A DNA stretch of 64,000 nucleotides from Thalassotalea sp. HSM 43 (GCF_004752005.1 NZ_CP038493.1:1326302-1390301); one strand, 5' to 3'; positions 1-8,685 are shown, counted from the first letter of the stretch. A program made the numbers and translations. Notes: generated by a model not told the origin, from the letters alone.

Positions 1-97
1 TGTATCGTTTCGGACCTTGCTGACGTAAATGATCGGATTGCTCAAAGCATTCTTGGTAATGTGCCTTATCTAAGGTAAATGTGTGTTCGAATTTCAT
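1..97 (-). CDS. Partial hypothetical protein (N-terminus only)
   Basis: An open frame runs off the left edge of the window. The only part seen is the first 32 residues, beginning MKFEHTFTLDKAHYQECFEQ. The start is the ATG at 95-97 on the minus strand. The opening resembles proteins with a C-terminal YcxB-like domain, but 32 residues are too few to assign a family. It follows the terminator at 137-172, so it starts a new transcription unit. It could be a chance frame; no function is assigned. Confidence 0.45.
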   Translation of the reverse strand, partial: MKFEHTFTLDKAHYQECFEQSDHLRQQGPKRY

Positions 98-136
98 AGT
101 CAATGATGTTGAATTATGGTGTGCTGATCATACCTA

Positions 137-172
137 CATAAAAAAGCCCCGTAAAATTAGATTCACGGGGCT
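137..172 (-). terminator. Rho-independent terminator after the sorbosone-dehydrogenase-like gene
   Basis: The 8-bp perfect stem AGCCCCGT / ACGGGGCT (145-152 and 165-172) is followed on the minus strand by a T-run (A's at 137-145). It closes the long minus-strand unit that starts near 5634. Confidence 0.85.
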
Positions 173-196
173 GAGTAAAATATAGCGTTAATTGGC

Positions 197-1351
197 TTAT
201 TCTTGCTCTGGTACCAGCTTTTTAATGCCTTGACCATCGATACCTACATAGATAAAACCGTCACGACCTTGGTAGACATTGCGTACGCGACCAATACCTT
301 CCAATAATTTTTGTTGCTTAACAACGTTGTCGCCGTCTAATGTAACCAACACCAAGTGATTAAACTTCATTGAGCCCAATAGCATTTTATTTTGCCATTC
401 AGGGTATTTATCGGAGGTCACGAAAATCAAACCCGATGGTGCAATCGAAGGATCCCAATACAATTTAGGCTGTTCCATGCCGTCTTTTTCGGTGATGTCG
501 GTAAATGATGTACCACTGTAATTAACACCGTAACTGATCACTGGCCAGCCATAGTTTTTACCCGGTTCAATTAGATTTATTTCATCACCGCCTTTAGGGC
601 CATGCTCATGTGACCAGATAGCCCCAGTGACTGGATGAGTCGTTAACCCTTGTGGGTTACGATGGCCATAAGAAAAAATGGCTGGCTTAGCGTTTTCCAC
701 ATTAACAAATGGGTTGTCCGCAGGGATACGACCGTCATCATGTAAGCGATAAATTTTACCACCATCAACACTGATGTCTTGAGGCAATGCATCGCGTTGG
801 CCACGATCACCGATAGAGAAATAAACAAAACCTTGTTTATCAAAGGTGATACGAGAACCATAATGATGCCCCTTCTCGCTATTTTCTGCCCCCTTGTACA
901 ACCATTCAAGATCGACAAGTGCAAACTCTTTTAGGCGGGCACGAATCAATGCTGTATTGCTACCTTCGTCGTCGCCTTTATCACTGGAAAAGGTGAAATA
1001 TATCCAACCATTTTGTTGATAGTCAGGGTGCAATGCGATATCCAATAAACCGCCTTGATTATTGGCAACAATGCTAGGTAAACCGGTGATTTCTTCGTCA
1101 ATCATAACCCCGTTTCGGATCAGACGCAGTTTGCCGGTGCGTTCTGAGATCAACAAATCGTCATTACTCAGCTGTACCATACCCCACGGGATCACCACAT
1201 CGCTTTGCGTAGGCATTACTTTCACTTGCGCCTGAGCGTCGTTATTTTGCTCATCGCTTTGCTGTGAAGAATTACCATCAGATGCCGAACAGGCTGCTAA
1301 TAAGGTAACCATTGAACTTAACACAAGAGTTTTCGCTAATTGTTGCTTCAT
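197..1351 (-). CDS. PQQ-dependent sugar (glucose/sorbosone) dehydrogenase family lipoprotein
   Basis: This 384-residue protein belongs to the soluble glucose/sorbosone dehydrogenase beta-propeller family (YliI/Asd-like), which oxidises aldose sugars using PQQ in the periplasm. A lipoprotein signal is visible (hydrophobic stretch, then LLAACSAS with the lipobox Cys near residue 21), so it is probably membrane-tethered. Family motifs include GGLLDIALHPDY, GSRITFDKQGFVYFSIGDRG, the HRNPQGL motif and HEHGPKGGDEIN. The length is normal. Its ATG overlaps the stop of the upstream 77-residue gene by 4 bp (ATGA), which indicates translational coupling. Substrate and actual PQQ use cannot be read from the sequence; no pqq genes lie in the window. 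Confidence 0.88.
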   Translation of the reverse strand: MKQQLAKTLVLSSMVTLLAACSASDGNSSQQSDEQNNDAQAQVKVMPTQSDVVIPWGMVQLSNDDLLISERTGKLRLIRNGVMIDEEITGLPSIVANNQGGLLDIALHPDYQQNGWIYFTFSSDKGDDEGSNTALIRARLKEFALVDLEWLYKGAENSEKGHHYGSRITFDKQGFVYFSIGDRGQRDALPQDISVDGGKIYRLHDDGRIPADNPFVNVENAKPAIFSYGHRNPQGLTTHPVTGAIWSHEHGPKGGDEINLIEPGKNYGWPVISYGVNYSGTSFTDITEKDGMEQPKLYWDPSIAPSGLIFVTSDKYPEWQNKMLLGSMKFNHLVLVTLDGDNVVKQQKLLEGIGRVRNVYQGRDGFIYVGIDGQGIKKLVPEQE

Positions 1352-1581
1352 TTACTTTCTCTTTTTTCCCAAATGATTTTATAAAAATAGTTGATTATCA
1401 GTAGCATAACACATGCGCTTAATACGGTGAAAATATGCAAGAGTAAGGTACTGATTCTGAGGTTTTGCTCCCATAAAAATACCACGCCGTAATAGGAGAC
1501 AAAAAACAAATTTAATAAGCTGATATGAATAAATAGAATACCGGCAAAGGTCGCTAATTTGCGAGTTGTCAGTCTAGCCAT
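1348..1581 (-). CDS. Small membrane protein of unknown function
   Basis: A 77-residue protein starting MARLTTRKLATFAGILF, with two clear hydrophobic segments (about residues 10-30 and 45-65) and a basic tail ending KRESK. I chose the ATG at 1579-1581. It lies inside the last codons of the upstream epimerase-like gene (8-bp overlap), and the stop overlaps the next start as ATGA. A longer open frame extends upstream, but that part is Arg/His-rich antisense-like sequence within the epimerase gene. The tight overlaps on both sides argue for a real coupled gene. I do not recognise the family. Confidence 0.65.
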   Translation of the reverse strand: MARLTTRKLATFAGILFIHISLLNLFFVSYYGVVFLWEQNLRISTLLLHIFTVLSACVMLLIINYFYKIIWEKRESK

Positions 1582-2422
1582 GTTCAACCTCAAGCGATGC
1601 GCGATTGTCAAAGTAAGCCAGTAGATCGTTGACCTTATAGTTAAATGCCGATGTCGCTGTAAAATCGCTTTGCACCTGTTTACCTTGCGGCAGTTTTTGT
1701 TCTGCAAATTCTGCCGTACTTTTGCCTAACGAGGCAAATGCTTTGTTATAGAAGGCGCGACGAGTTGGATGATGTGGGCTGACGCCATTAACAATGGCTG
1801 GCTTGTCGGCTTGTTGCAACAAACACTCTATCAGTGCAATAACATCATCACGGTGAATCATATTAACCACCGAATCAGGTTCACTGATCAGCCGGCCGTC
1901 TTTAAAAAAGCGCCCCGGTTGTCGATCATAGCCAAATAAGCCAGCCAATCTCAGCACGGTAGCATGCTCGATATCGGCATTTAACAGCTTATTCTCTGCA
2001 TCGTGTAATACCGCTACTTTATCGCCATTCAAGTTTAGCTTGCTGGCTTCATTAACCTCGCCTTGCAAGCCGTTATATACCGCTGTCGAACTGATTAGCA
2101 CAATATGCTTAGGCTTAGCCGACGCCTGTTGAGCAAACTGTGCTAATGCCTGTATTTGTTGCGGGTAATCGGTTCGACCATGGCGCAATCCCGGTGGAAT
2201 ACAAATAACCCAAGCCTGACATTGCAACAAACTATCACTTAGACAATCCGGTGCGCGCACTAAGGTCGCCGGCAGGTTTTCTGCCTGTAAACTGGCGACT
2301 TTTTGCGACGACGTGGCACTGACCACGACATCAACGCCCTTAGCTAATAATGATTTCGCTAACGATTTACCTAACCAACCTGCACCGATAATAGCCACAC
2401 TGTTTGGCAGCTTTTTATCCAT
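1574..2422 (-). CDS. NAD(P)-dependent epimerase/dehydratase-like protein (YeeZ type)
   Basis: An extended SDR-like protein of about 282 residues. The N-terminal Rossmann motif GAGWLG is followed by CIPPGLRHGR, the strand-plus-catalytic region VLISSTAVYNG, and VLRLAGLFGYDRQPGRFF. This matches the YeeZ-type NAD-dependent epimerase family, whose substrates are largely unknown. Two in-frame ATGs compete. The one at 2420-2422 (MDKKLPNSVAII) has AGGA at a normal distance, while the one at 2426-2428 is too close to it, so I start at 2422. It lies between a GNAT/thioesterase gene (12 bp upstream) and the 77-residue membrane protein (overlapping), in one transcription unit. Confidence 0.82.
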   Translation of the reverse strand: MDKKLPNSVAIIGAGWLGKSLAKSLLAKGVDVVVSATSSQKVASLQAENLPATLVRAPDCLSDSLLQCQAWVICIPPGLRHGRTDYPQQIQALAQFAQQASAKPKHIVLISSTAVYNGLQGEVNEASKLNLNGDKVAVLHDAENKLLNADIEHATVLRLAGLFGYDRQPGRFFKDGRLISEPDSVVNMIHRDDVIALIECLLQQADKPAIVNGVSPHHPTRRAFYNKAFASLGKSTAEFAEQKLPQGKQVQSDFTATSAFNYKVNDLLAYFDNRASLEVEHG

Positions 2423-2434
2423 AATCATTCCTAT

Positions 2435-3325
2435 TTATGCCTTAGGTAGAACCACATATTTACCGCTAAAACTTGCCGCGATGGTATCCCCATCGAGAAC
2501 ATTAACATGTATCTTAAGTCGCGCCCGTTTTCCTCGTTGTAACACACTGACATCACCATCAAGATCTACCGTTTGCGCCAATGGCTGACCATGCAATGGT
2601 TTGTGATAACGTATATCGGCATCAGCTAAAACAATATCACCATTAAGGTTTTGTTGCTCCAATAATAAATGCACTCGTCCCCAACCGGTTAACGTCGCCA
2701 AGGTATAAATGCTGCCAGCAAACATGGTGTTGTGTAGATTAATATTGGCTTGGCGGTCAGCACATACAGTAAAGACACCTTCAATGAGACTCGCTGGGTG
2801 AATTAACATATGCTTAGATACTGAAATGGTTTGATGCCAAACCTGTTTTAACTGCGTTAGTGCATCGCTATATTCGGTCGTGCTCGGCTGCAACATTTTA
2901 CGCATTTTATAATGCTGAATTTGACCATACAGTAAATGTGATTTATCACCCAGTTGGTAATCACATGCCTGATAAAATTTCACTGCATTTTCTCGCGCAT
3001 TGAGCTCAATAACTTCGACACCTTGTTGCGCCGCAATCTGCTCTAGTGCGGTTAACATCAACTTTCCAACGCCCTGCCCTTGTACACTGTCATCGACCGC
3101 CATAAAGCGAATCTGCGCGGTATAACAATCGGTTTTGTGATAACGACCAACCGCGACAACCTTATCTTGCTCATCGACAATCATACGGTGCACTGAACTT
3201 GCTTCCAAATCATCGATTTCAGAGCCTTTTTCTTGGCCCCACGGCTGACGTAATAAAGTAAAACGCAATTGATGATAAGCGGCAATTTGCGCTTTAGTTG
3301 TCGGCTTAACAATACGATAGGTCAT
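2435..3325 (-). CDS. Bifunctional GNAT N-acetyltransferase / YiiD C-terminal hot-dog thioesterase-like protein
   Basis: A 296-residue two-domain protein. Residues about 1-145 form a GNAT domain (acetyl-CoA motif VDDSVQGQGVGKLMLTALEQ, then ELNARENAVKFYQACDYQ). Residues about 150-296 form the YiiD-type hot-dog domain (NTMFAGSIYTLATLTGWG, then LADADIRYHKPL). E. coli YiiD (also called FabY) has the same fusion. The order yihY-(pip)-dtd-yiiD matches the E. coli neighbourhood apart from the interposed peptidase. It is separated from dtd by 3 bp and is surely co-transcribed. The true acyl or acetyl substrate is not established. Confidence 0.87.
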   Translation of the reverse strand: MTYRIVKPTTKAQIAAYHQLRFTLLRQPWGQEKGSEIDDLEASSVHRMIVDEQDKVVAVGRYHKTDCYTAQIRFMAVDDSVQGQGVGKLMLTALEQIAAQQGVEVIELNARENAVKFYQACDYQLGDKSHLLYGQIQHYKMRKMLQPSTTEYSDALTQLKQVWHQTISVSKHMLIHPASLIEGVFTVCADRQANINLHNTMFAGSIYTLATLTGWGRVHLLLEQQNLNGDIVLADADIRYHKPLHGQPLAQTVDLDGDVSVLQRGKRARLKIHVNVLDGDTIAASFSGKYVVLPKA

Positions 3326-3328
3326 GAC

Positions 3329-3766
3329 TTAAACCTTAAGTGAAAAGGTTACTGGGCCATCGTTTACTAACGCCACTTGCATGTTCGCGCCAAACTCGCC
3401 GGTTGGTACTCGAAACCCAAAAGATCTTAATTCTTGGCAAAATGCCAGATATAACTGGTTACCAAGTTCAGGCGGAGCAGAATTTGAAAAGCTTGGCCGT
3501 TTGCCACTATTGGTATCGGCAGCCAATGTAAACTGTGACACCACTAGGATATCTCCGCCGACTTGACCCACGTCTAGGTTCATCTTGCCCTGTTGGTCTT
3601 CAAACATACGATAACCTGCGACTTTTTTGGCAAGGCGCTGCATTTTTTGCACGTCGTCCGCTTTTTCAACAGCCAATAAAACCAACAAGCCTTTATCTAT
3701 CTCACCATTGACTCTACCGTCGATGGTAACACTGGCACTGTTTACCCGTTGTAATAATGCAATCAT
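3329..3766 (-). CDS. dtd: D-aminoacyl-tRNA deacylase
   Basis: A 145-residue cytoplasmic enzyme that hydrolyses D-amino acids (and mischarged glycine) from tRNA. It is full length for the bacterial Dtd family. The two hallmark motifs are present: SQFTLAAD in the middle and the C-terminal NDGPVTF carrying the cross-subunit Gly-Pro. The start MIALLQRV is typical. It lies 17 bp downstream of pip and 3 bp upstream of the yiiD-like gene, within one minus-strand unit. The dtd-yiiD adjacency is conserved in enterobacteria. Confidence 0.97.
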   Translation of the reverse strand: MIALLQRVNSASVTIDGRVNGEIDKGLLVLLAVEKADDVQKMQRLAKKVAGYRMFEDQQGKMNLDVGQVGGDILVVSQFTLAADTNSGKRPSFSNSAPPELGNQLYLAFCQELRSFGFRVPTGEFGANMQVALVNDGPVTFSLKV

Positions 3767-3783
3767 GATATTTTTATTACGTG

Positions 3784-4740
3784 TTATTTATCTTCGAGGA
3801 AGGCTGCCATCATATCAGATGCATGAATAATGGCATCAATTATTCCCTCTTCAAAGCCGCTATGCCCAGCTTTAGGAATGATTTGCAAACGTGCATTATT
3901 CCAATGTTGTGCCAATACATAAGCATGCTGAATTTGGCAAACCATGTCATAGCGGCCATGAATAATATACGCAGGCAAATGCGCAATGCTGGCCATGTTT
4001 TTCAATAATTGTTGCGGTTTCATAAAGCACTGATTGACGAAATAATGGTTTTCAATACACGCCATGGCAATGGCGTTATGGGTTTCCTCCGGGCTATCAA
4101 TACTATGCTGATCAACATACAAGGCTGAAATTCGCGTTTCCCATAACGTCCACGCTTTAGCGGCAGCAATCTTAGCGATTTCATTATCTGAATTTAGCAC
4201 TTTATGATAATTACTGATGACATCATTACCCGGCATTGATCGAATGGGCTCTAGGAAGTCCTGATAATGCTCAGGAAAAATATGGCTTGCGCCATTCGGG
4301 CCATAAAGCCAATCAATCTCGCTGTCAGTACCTAGAAAAATACCGCGTAAAATAAAACCAAGTACCCGTTGTGGGTGGGCTTGAGCATAGGCCAACGCGA
4401 GGGTTGTTCCCCAACTGCCACCGGCTACCAACCACTTGTCAATGGCGAGGTACTCACGAATCTCTTCCATGTCTTCAATAAGGGTTTGTGTGGTGTTGTT
4501 TATTAGACTGGCGTGCGGCGTCGATTGACCTGCACCGCGTTGATCAAAAACAATAATGCGATACTTTTCAGGGTTAAAGTAGCGCCTGTGACTGGGGCTA
4601 GAGCCGCCGCCCGGACCACCGTGCAAATAAATGACGGCAATGCCATTGGCATTACCACTTTCTTCGATATAGAGTTTATGCTCGCCGAGCTCAATAAATT
4701 CTTCTCGATTTGGCTTAATGTTTGGGTATAGGGGGCGCAC
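3784..4740 (-). CDS. pip: Prolyl iminopeptidase (alpha/beta hydrolase, S33)
   Basis: A 318-residue peptidase that removes N-terminal proline from peptides. The oxyanion motif HGGPGG occurs near residue 40, the nucleophile elbow [10 protein letters not shown] carries the catalytic Ser, FDQRGAGQS lies between them, and the acid and histidine regions are HGRYDMVC and [10 protein letters not shown]. Length and motifs match the S33 proline iminopeptidases. No signal peptide is seen, so it is cytoplasmic. It sits 33 bp downstream of yihY and 17 bp upstream of dtd, so it is part of the same operon-like run. Confidence 0.95.
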   Translation of the reverse strand: MRPLYPNIKPNREEFIELGEHKLYIEESGNANGIAVIYLHGGPGGGSSPSHRRYFNPEKYRIIVFDQRGAGQSTPHASLINNTTQTLIEDMEEIREYLAIDKWLVAGGSWGTTLALAYAQAHPQRVLGFILRGIFLGTDSEIDWLYGPNGASHIFPEHYQDFLEPIRSMPGNDVISNYHKVLNSDNEIAKIAAAKAWTLWETRISALYVDQHSIDSPEETHNAIAMACIENHYFVNQCFMKPQQLLKNMASIAHLPAYIIHGRYDMVCQIQHAYVLAQHWNNARLQIIPKAGHSGFEEGIIDAIIHASDMMAAFLEDK

Positions 4741-4773
4741 TATATCTCCGCATCAGAGCAACTGCTGCTAATT

Positions 4774-5634
4774 TTAGTCTATTTTTTCATCTGTTTGCGG
4801 TTTATCTTCCGCTAATTCTTGCAAACATACGGTAAACTCAGCACCAATAAACACCACCAACCAGCTGACATAAACCCAAACAAACAAGATAGGGATGGTT
4901 GCTAACGCACCATAAATGGCCTCGTATGATGGTAAATGGGTCACGTAGGCAGCAAACGCTTTCTTCGCCACTTCAAACAGTATTGTGCCGAACATACTGC
5001 CAGCTAAGGCGTACTTAAATTTTACTTCCGTGTTTGGCACTAACATGTACAACACAATAAAACCGGCCCAGGATGCAATAAACGGTAACCCCCGTAACAA
5101 CAAACTGTTGACGTCTTGGCCGCCAAACGACACCAATGAAACGATGTAGCTGGTGGCAAGAATAGACACCCCCATCAATACCGGTCCGAGAGTTAGAATC
5201 ATCCAATAAATCGCAAATGAGGTGATTACTTTACGATGTTTATGAATTCGCCAAATCCGATTGAGGGCTTTATCGACCGCATAAATCAACATCATGGCTA
5301 AAACAAACAATGCAAAGATTGCCGTGGCTGACATTTGTGATGCATTGGCAACAAAGCCATCGATATGATCTTGTATTGTTTCTGAGGCGGTAGGGACAAA
5401 GTTACTGAACACAAATTTTTCAATATCTTTGTGCAACTCACCAAAGATAGGAAACGCAGTGACAATGGAAAACATCACCATCACCAATGGCACTAGGGAC
5501 ATCAGGGTGACATAGGATAAATAACCAGCTGACACTTGAATCTGATCACGCTGGCAACGTTCAACAAAATACTTGCCGAAACGCAGTACTGGGGCGAGCT
5601 TTCGATAGCGTGTAAGAATTTGTGACAATTTCAT
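4774..5634 (-). CDS. yihY: YihY family inner membrane protein
   Basis: A 286-residue polytopic inner-membrane protein of the YihY/BrkB family (historically and wrongly annotated as ribonuclease BN). About six hydrophobic segments are visible. The family-typical region SAGYLSYVTLMSLVPLVMV follows a basic N-terminus, and VWVYVSWLVVFIGAEFT lies near the C-terminus. The acidic tail DKPQTDEKID is cytoplasmic by the usual topology. It heads the minus-strand unit yihY-pip-dtd-yiiD-like and is divergent from the small membrane protein at 5707. Its biochemical function is unknown. Confidence 0.92.
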   Translation of the reverse strand: MKLSQILTRYRKLAPVLRFGKYFVERCQRDQIQVSAGYLSYVTLMSLVPLVMVMFSIVTAFPIFGELHKDIEKFVFSNFVPTASETIQDHIDGFVANASQMSATAIFALFVLAMMLIYAVDKALNRIWRIHKHRKVITSFAIYWMILTLGPVLMGVSILATSYIVSLVSFGGQDVNSLLLRGLPFIASWAGFIVLYMLVPNTEVKFKYALAGSMFGTILFEVAKKAFAAYVTHLPSYEAIYGALATIPILFVWVYVSWLVVFIGAEFTVCLQELAEDKPQTDEKID

Positions 5635-5706
5635 CTATAACACATTGTTAATATTGGGTTATATTAAACTATACTAAATTTTAGCAATAACACGAAGGAG
5701 TAATTG

Positions 5707-5916
5707 ATGGCAGGACAAGGTTCAGGTGGCAACGTTCTCGCAGCAATATGTAGTTTTTTTATTCCCGGCTTAGGACAATTGGTTCAAGGCAGGATCATGG
5801 CTGCTATTATATTTTTCATTTTTTGTGCCGTATTATACGGGACTGTCGTTCTATGGTTTGTTGGCGTAATCTTTCATCTTTGGGCGATCATTGATGCAGC
5901 TCGCTATAAAGGCTAG
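5707..5916 (+). CDS. Small TM2-like membrane protein
   Basis: A 69-residue protein starting MAGQGSGGNVLAAICSFFIP. Two hydrophobic segments flank a short loop (GLGQLVQGR), and a conserved-looking end IDAARYKG follows, as in TM2-domain-like small membrane proteins. The ATG at 5707 has AAGGAG seven bases upstream; a TTG three bases earlier is also in frame but badly spaced. It is transcribed alone between the divergent yihY and a shared terminator. Function is unknown. Confidence 0.75.
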   Translation: MAGQGSGGNVLAAICSFFIPGLGQLVQGRIMAAIIFFIFCAVLYGTVVLWFVGVIFHLWAIIDAARYKG

Positions 5917-5932
5917 CTAAATTCTTATCGCC

Positions 5933-5960
5933 AAAAAAAAGGCCCGTACGGGCCTTTTTT
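5933..5960. terminator. Bidirectional terminator
   Basis: The perfect palindrome GGCCCGTACGGGCC (5941-5954) is flanked by eight A's on the left and six T's on the right. It serves both convergent genes, the small membrane protein (+) and the PuuD-like protein (-). Confidence 0.9.
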
Positions 5961-5978
5961 ATTTAACTCAATATTCGT

Positions 5979-6614
5979 TTACACAAGTTTAAGCACTGCG
6001 ACGAACGCGCCAGTTAGCACTAAGCTTGACACAATAACACCACGAACTGATGCCATTGGGCCTTGTTTACCGACTAAGCCATTGACTTCAAGCAAGGCGA
6101 TTAATACAACACAACCCCACATGCCTGTTGAGCCCCAACCATGGCCGTAACCACCAGAAAAATGCGGGCTAGCTAACATAAAGAATACCATTGGGCCTGA
6201 GAACAAGGTGTTGGTGCGTGATGCCAATAAGGCTTTGCCTGCGGCTTTTGGTGCGTCACCGTCAACCATACCTAAAGCAATTTTTTGGTTTGGCCAAATC
6301 ACTAACCAAACATTTAGGAACATAAACGTACCTAATAATGCACCAATAACGATGTAGTCATTCATGACATTCAGCTTTGATACACCCATAAGCAAAATCA
6401 AACCGGTCAAGAAGGTCATCATTGCGCCCCAACGGAACCACCATAATGCTTCCGGTGCCAAATTCTTTTTCGCATCCGCTAGTGCTTCAGGTGTGGCTTT
6501 TTTAAAGTAACCACCTTGTATAAAGTTGAAATAGTAAAGTAAACCGATCCAAGTTATCCCGAAAAGTACATGACCCCAGCGAGCAAGGAAATTTAATATT
6601 TCCATCGTATTCAT
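5979..6614 (-). CDS. Urate hydroxylase PuuD-like membrane protein (COG3748)
   Basis: A 211-residue integral membrane protein of the family whose longer members are membrane-bound urate hydroxylase PuuD. This one has only the membrane module and no C-terminal cytochrome c domain. Visible features are NFLARWGHVLFGITWIG, YYFNFIQGGYFK, the segment WWFRWGAMMTFLTGLILLMG and WLVIWPNQKIALGM. The chosen start MNTMEILN (6612-6614) has GAGGTG at good spacing; a slightly longer reading has no ribosome-binding site. Such short forms are common in marine gammaproteobacteria, and urate activity should not be assumed. No purine-degradation genes are nearby. Confidence 0.8.
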   Translation of the reverse strand: MNTMEILNFLARWGHVLFGITWIGLLYYFNFIQGGYFKKATPEALADAKKNLAPEALWWFRWGAMMTFLTGLILLMGVSKLNVMNDYIVIGALLGTFMFLNVWLVIWPNQKIALGMVDGDAPKAAGKALLASRTNTLFSGPMVFFMLASPHFSGGYGHGWGSTGMWGCVVLIALLEVNGLVGKQGPMASVRGVIVSSLVLTGAFVAVLKLV

Positions 6615-6790
6615 AACACACCTCAATATTTATCGTTATTATTGTTATTCACCCTACGCCAGCATAGGCAATACGTATGGCTATTTATTATTATCTTGTC
6701 CACCTTACTCTTTGGCTGAAATTTATTCAATAATTTCCGCAGCTTATAGCCATTGGTCAGATGTGCTATTTGCTAACAAAGCCTGCCATT

Positions 6791-6819
6791 TTGAGGTTTT
6801 TTGTTTGCTTTTATAAAAT
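6791..6819 (+). promoter_or_regulatory. Putative sigma-70 promoter of sodB
   Basis: In the 331-bp gap 6615-6945, TTGAGG (6791-6796) and TAAAAT (6814-6819) are 17 bp apart, giving a leader of about 120 bases before the sodB ATG. The gap is AT-rich and I see no other gene in it. A second TAAAAT-like hexamer lies near 6880, so the assignment is tentative. Confidence 0.4.
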
Positions 6820-6945
6820 AATCTATAAAAAACAACGAAAAGATCTAAAAAGTCACTGGAAAAACCCGCTATAGCCGTTAAAATGATCCGCCAATTCGGG
6901 ACAAAAATCCTGATTAACCTAAAAAATATTTTTCCGGAGAAAACT

Positions 6946-7530
6946 ATGGCTATTTCATTACCAGCGTTACCATATGCAATGGATGCTCTTGCACCACACA
7001 TTTCACAAGAAACTCTTGAGTATCACTATGGCAAACACCACAACACTTACGTTGTGAAGTTAAACGGTTTAATCGAAGGCACTGAGCTAGCTGAAAAATC
7101 TTTGGAAGAGATCGTTAAGAGCTCTGAAGGTGGCGTATTTAACAACGCTGCACAAATCTGGAACCACACCTTCTACTGGAACTCACTAACGCCTAACGGT
7201 GCAGGCGCTCCTAGCGGTGAATTAGCTGCAGCAATTGACGCTCAGTTCGGTTCATTCGACGAGTTCAAAGCTAAGTTTAACGACAGTGCTGTTAACAACT
7301 TCGGTTCAAGCTGGACTTGGTTAGTGAAAAACGCTGACGGTTCTTTAGCGATTGTTAACACATCAAATGCAGCAACACCTCTTACTGAAGACGGTGTAAC
7401 TCCACTAATCACGGTTGATTTGTGGGAACATGCTTACTATATCGATTACCGTAACCTTCGTCCAAGCTACATGGAAGCGTTCTGGGCATTGGCTAACTGG
7501 GATTTTGCTAACGCAAACTTCGCGGCATAA
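6946..7530 (+). CDS. sodB: Superoxide dismutase, Fe type
   Basis: A 194-residue cytoplasmic enzyme that dismutates superoxide to O2 and H2O2. The metal ligands are visible: His27 (EYHYGKHH), His74 (IWNHTFYW), and Asp158 and His162 ([13 protein letters not shown]). The Ala-Ala-Gln-Ile-Trp context before His74 and the overall length match iron-dependent SodB rather than MnSOD. The ATG at 6946 has CCGGAGA upstream; an open frame extends 63 bases further 5' but is leader sequence. It is monocistronic, with a promoter candidate upstream and a strong terminator downstream. Confidence 0.97.
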   Translation: MAISLPALPYAMDALAPHISQETLEYHYGKHHNTYVVKLNGLIEGTELAEKSLEEIVKSSEGGVFNNAAQIWNHTFYWNSLTPNGAGAPSGELAAAIDAQFGSFDEFKAKFNDSAVNNFGSSWTWLVKNADGSLAIVNTSNAATPLTEDGVTPLITVDLWEHAYYIDYRNLRPSYMEAFWALANWDFANANFAA

Positions 7531-7550
7531 TCTGCGCAAATAACCAATTA

Positions 7551-7576
7551 AAAAGGCGACTTTAAGTCGCCTTTTT
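7551..7576. terminator. Bidirectional terminator after sodB
   Basis: The hairpin AAAAGGCGACTT / AAGTCGCCTTTT with A-run and T-run flanks lies between the convergent genes sodB (+) and the Sel1-like gene (-). Confidence 0.9.
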
Positions 7577-7597
7577 TGTTGCCGCAAATTAACAGAA

Positions 7598-8143
7598 TTA
7601 AAAATTAATTGAGTTAACGTTTATTGGTGGTTTGTCGCGCTTAATACGACTGCCAGTATATTCTTGCGGCTCTCTAGCCTTTTGATATTCTTGATACAAC
7701 TTATTCAGATCCAGTGGCTCAAATTGCATATCAATCCGTTGCCCTGTTGGCACACTTTGCAAGAATCTAGGTAGCAAGGTGATAAACACTTTGTGCTGCT
7801 CATCCGTCAGCGTGGCCTTGGTGGTATCAATAAAGCGTTGACGCTTAACACTTTTTTTACGACTGTTGGCTAAGTCAGCCCACAGCACGGCAAATACAGG
7901 GTCCGCCTCAATATAATCTGTCACACCGACAGCAAAATATTGCGCCATTTGAAATTGGGCACGATAATCGCCTTTAAACGATAATTGACAGAAGATATCA
8001 AACGCCTCTTCGTGACGCTCGTCTTGCTGTGCTTGAATGCCTGCCTTGTATGGAAAAAATTGTTCCATATCCTGACAGGGATTGCTTGATTCAGCGAACA
8101 CGGCAAAGCTGAATATAAATAATAACGTGGCCAGTAAACGCAT
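7598..8143 (-). CDS. Secreted Sel1-like repeat protein of unknown function
   Basis: A 181-residue protein with a signal peptide (MRLLATLLFIFSFAVFAESS). One Sel1/TPR-like segment is visible around residues 40-90 (AFDIFCQLSFKGDYRAQFQM, then AVLWADLA), so it is probably a periplasmic protein-protein interaction module. The start at 8141-8143 overlaps the stop of the upstream lipoprotein gene by one base (TAATG), implying coupled translation. A 12-codon longer reading would begin inside the upstream gene and spoil the signal peptide. Two Cys in the mature part could form a disulfide. No function is assigned. Confidence 0.75.
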   Translation of the reverse strand: MRLLATLLFIFSFAVFAESSNPCQDMEQFFPYKAGIQAQQDERHEEAFDIFCQLSFKGDYRAQFQMAQYFAVGVTDYIEADPVFAVLWADLANSRKKSVKRQRFIDTTKATLTDEQHKVFITLLPRFLQSVPTGQRIDMQFEPLDLNKLYQEYQKAREPQEYTGSRIKRDKPPINVNSINF

Positions 8144-8610
8144 TATAACTGGCACTCTTCGCCAATGTAGTTTTGACAAAGTTGTGGGAACTGCTTCGCT
8201 AGTAAATGAACATAACGAGGATAGTTATCATTGGCGACAGTCACCGGATCTCGCACCAAAAACTCACCAAAATAATTGACTTCACCAGCTTCGACATAGG
8301 TACAAAAACCTTGCTCTTTATAATCGACTCGCCAGTTATATACATCAAAACCAATCAAGCAATACTCGCCTTCTGGTACGCGCATGGTTAACTGATGGAT
8401 ACCTTTTTCAACACGACCTTCATAAAACTCTTCGCCGGTTTCCTTGTTTTTAAATTGAATGTTCTTCAATGGATCAAGGGTATTAAAAACCAGGCCAAAA
8501 TAACCTTCGTTATTGGCTAGAGGCTTACTTTCTTCGTCGGCTGAGATACGGTAGGTGGTCATGCATGCTGCTAATGAAAAACACAGCAATAGAGTGATTA
8601 ATGATTTCAT
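8143..8610 (-). CDS. Lipoprotein of unknown function
   Basis: A 155-residue lipoprotein. The signal is MKSLITLLLCFSLAACMTTY with the lipobox Cys at residue 16. The mature part looks beta-rich (repeated EGYFGLVFN, GIHQLTMRVPEGEYCLIGFD) and has several further Cys in the C-terminal half. It is likely anchored to the outer or inner membrane facing the periplasm. It is coupled to the Sel1-like gene by a TAATG overlap, so the two probably work together. I do not recognise the family. Confidence 0.75.
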   Translation of the reverse strand: MKSLITLLLCFSLAACMTTYRISADEESKPLANNEGYFGLVFNTLDPLKNIQFKNKETGEEFYEGRVEKGIHQLTMRVPEGEYCLIGFDVYNWRVDYKEQGFCTYVEAGEVNYFGEFLVRDPVTVANDNYPRYVHLLAKQFPQLCQNYIGEECQL

Positions 8611-8685
8611 TTTACATCCCTGTTTATTATTGATTTTTTAGTATGATGCCGCTGTTTTTAGCAAAAGTAAATAGCACACAAAAAC

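Noticed and set aside
1582-1707. N-terminal extension of the 77-residue membrane protein to 119 residues
   Set aside because: The extra 42 residues are Arg/His-rich antisense-like sequence inside the epimerase gene, and the membrane-protein start has natural overlap with the upstream stop.
6744-7001. Minus-strand frame across the sodB 5' region
   Set aside because: It overlaps the sodB start and promoter region in antisense and shows no domain.
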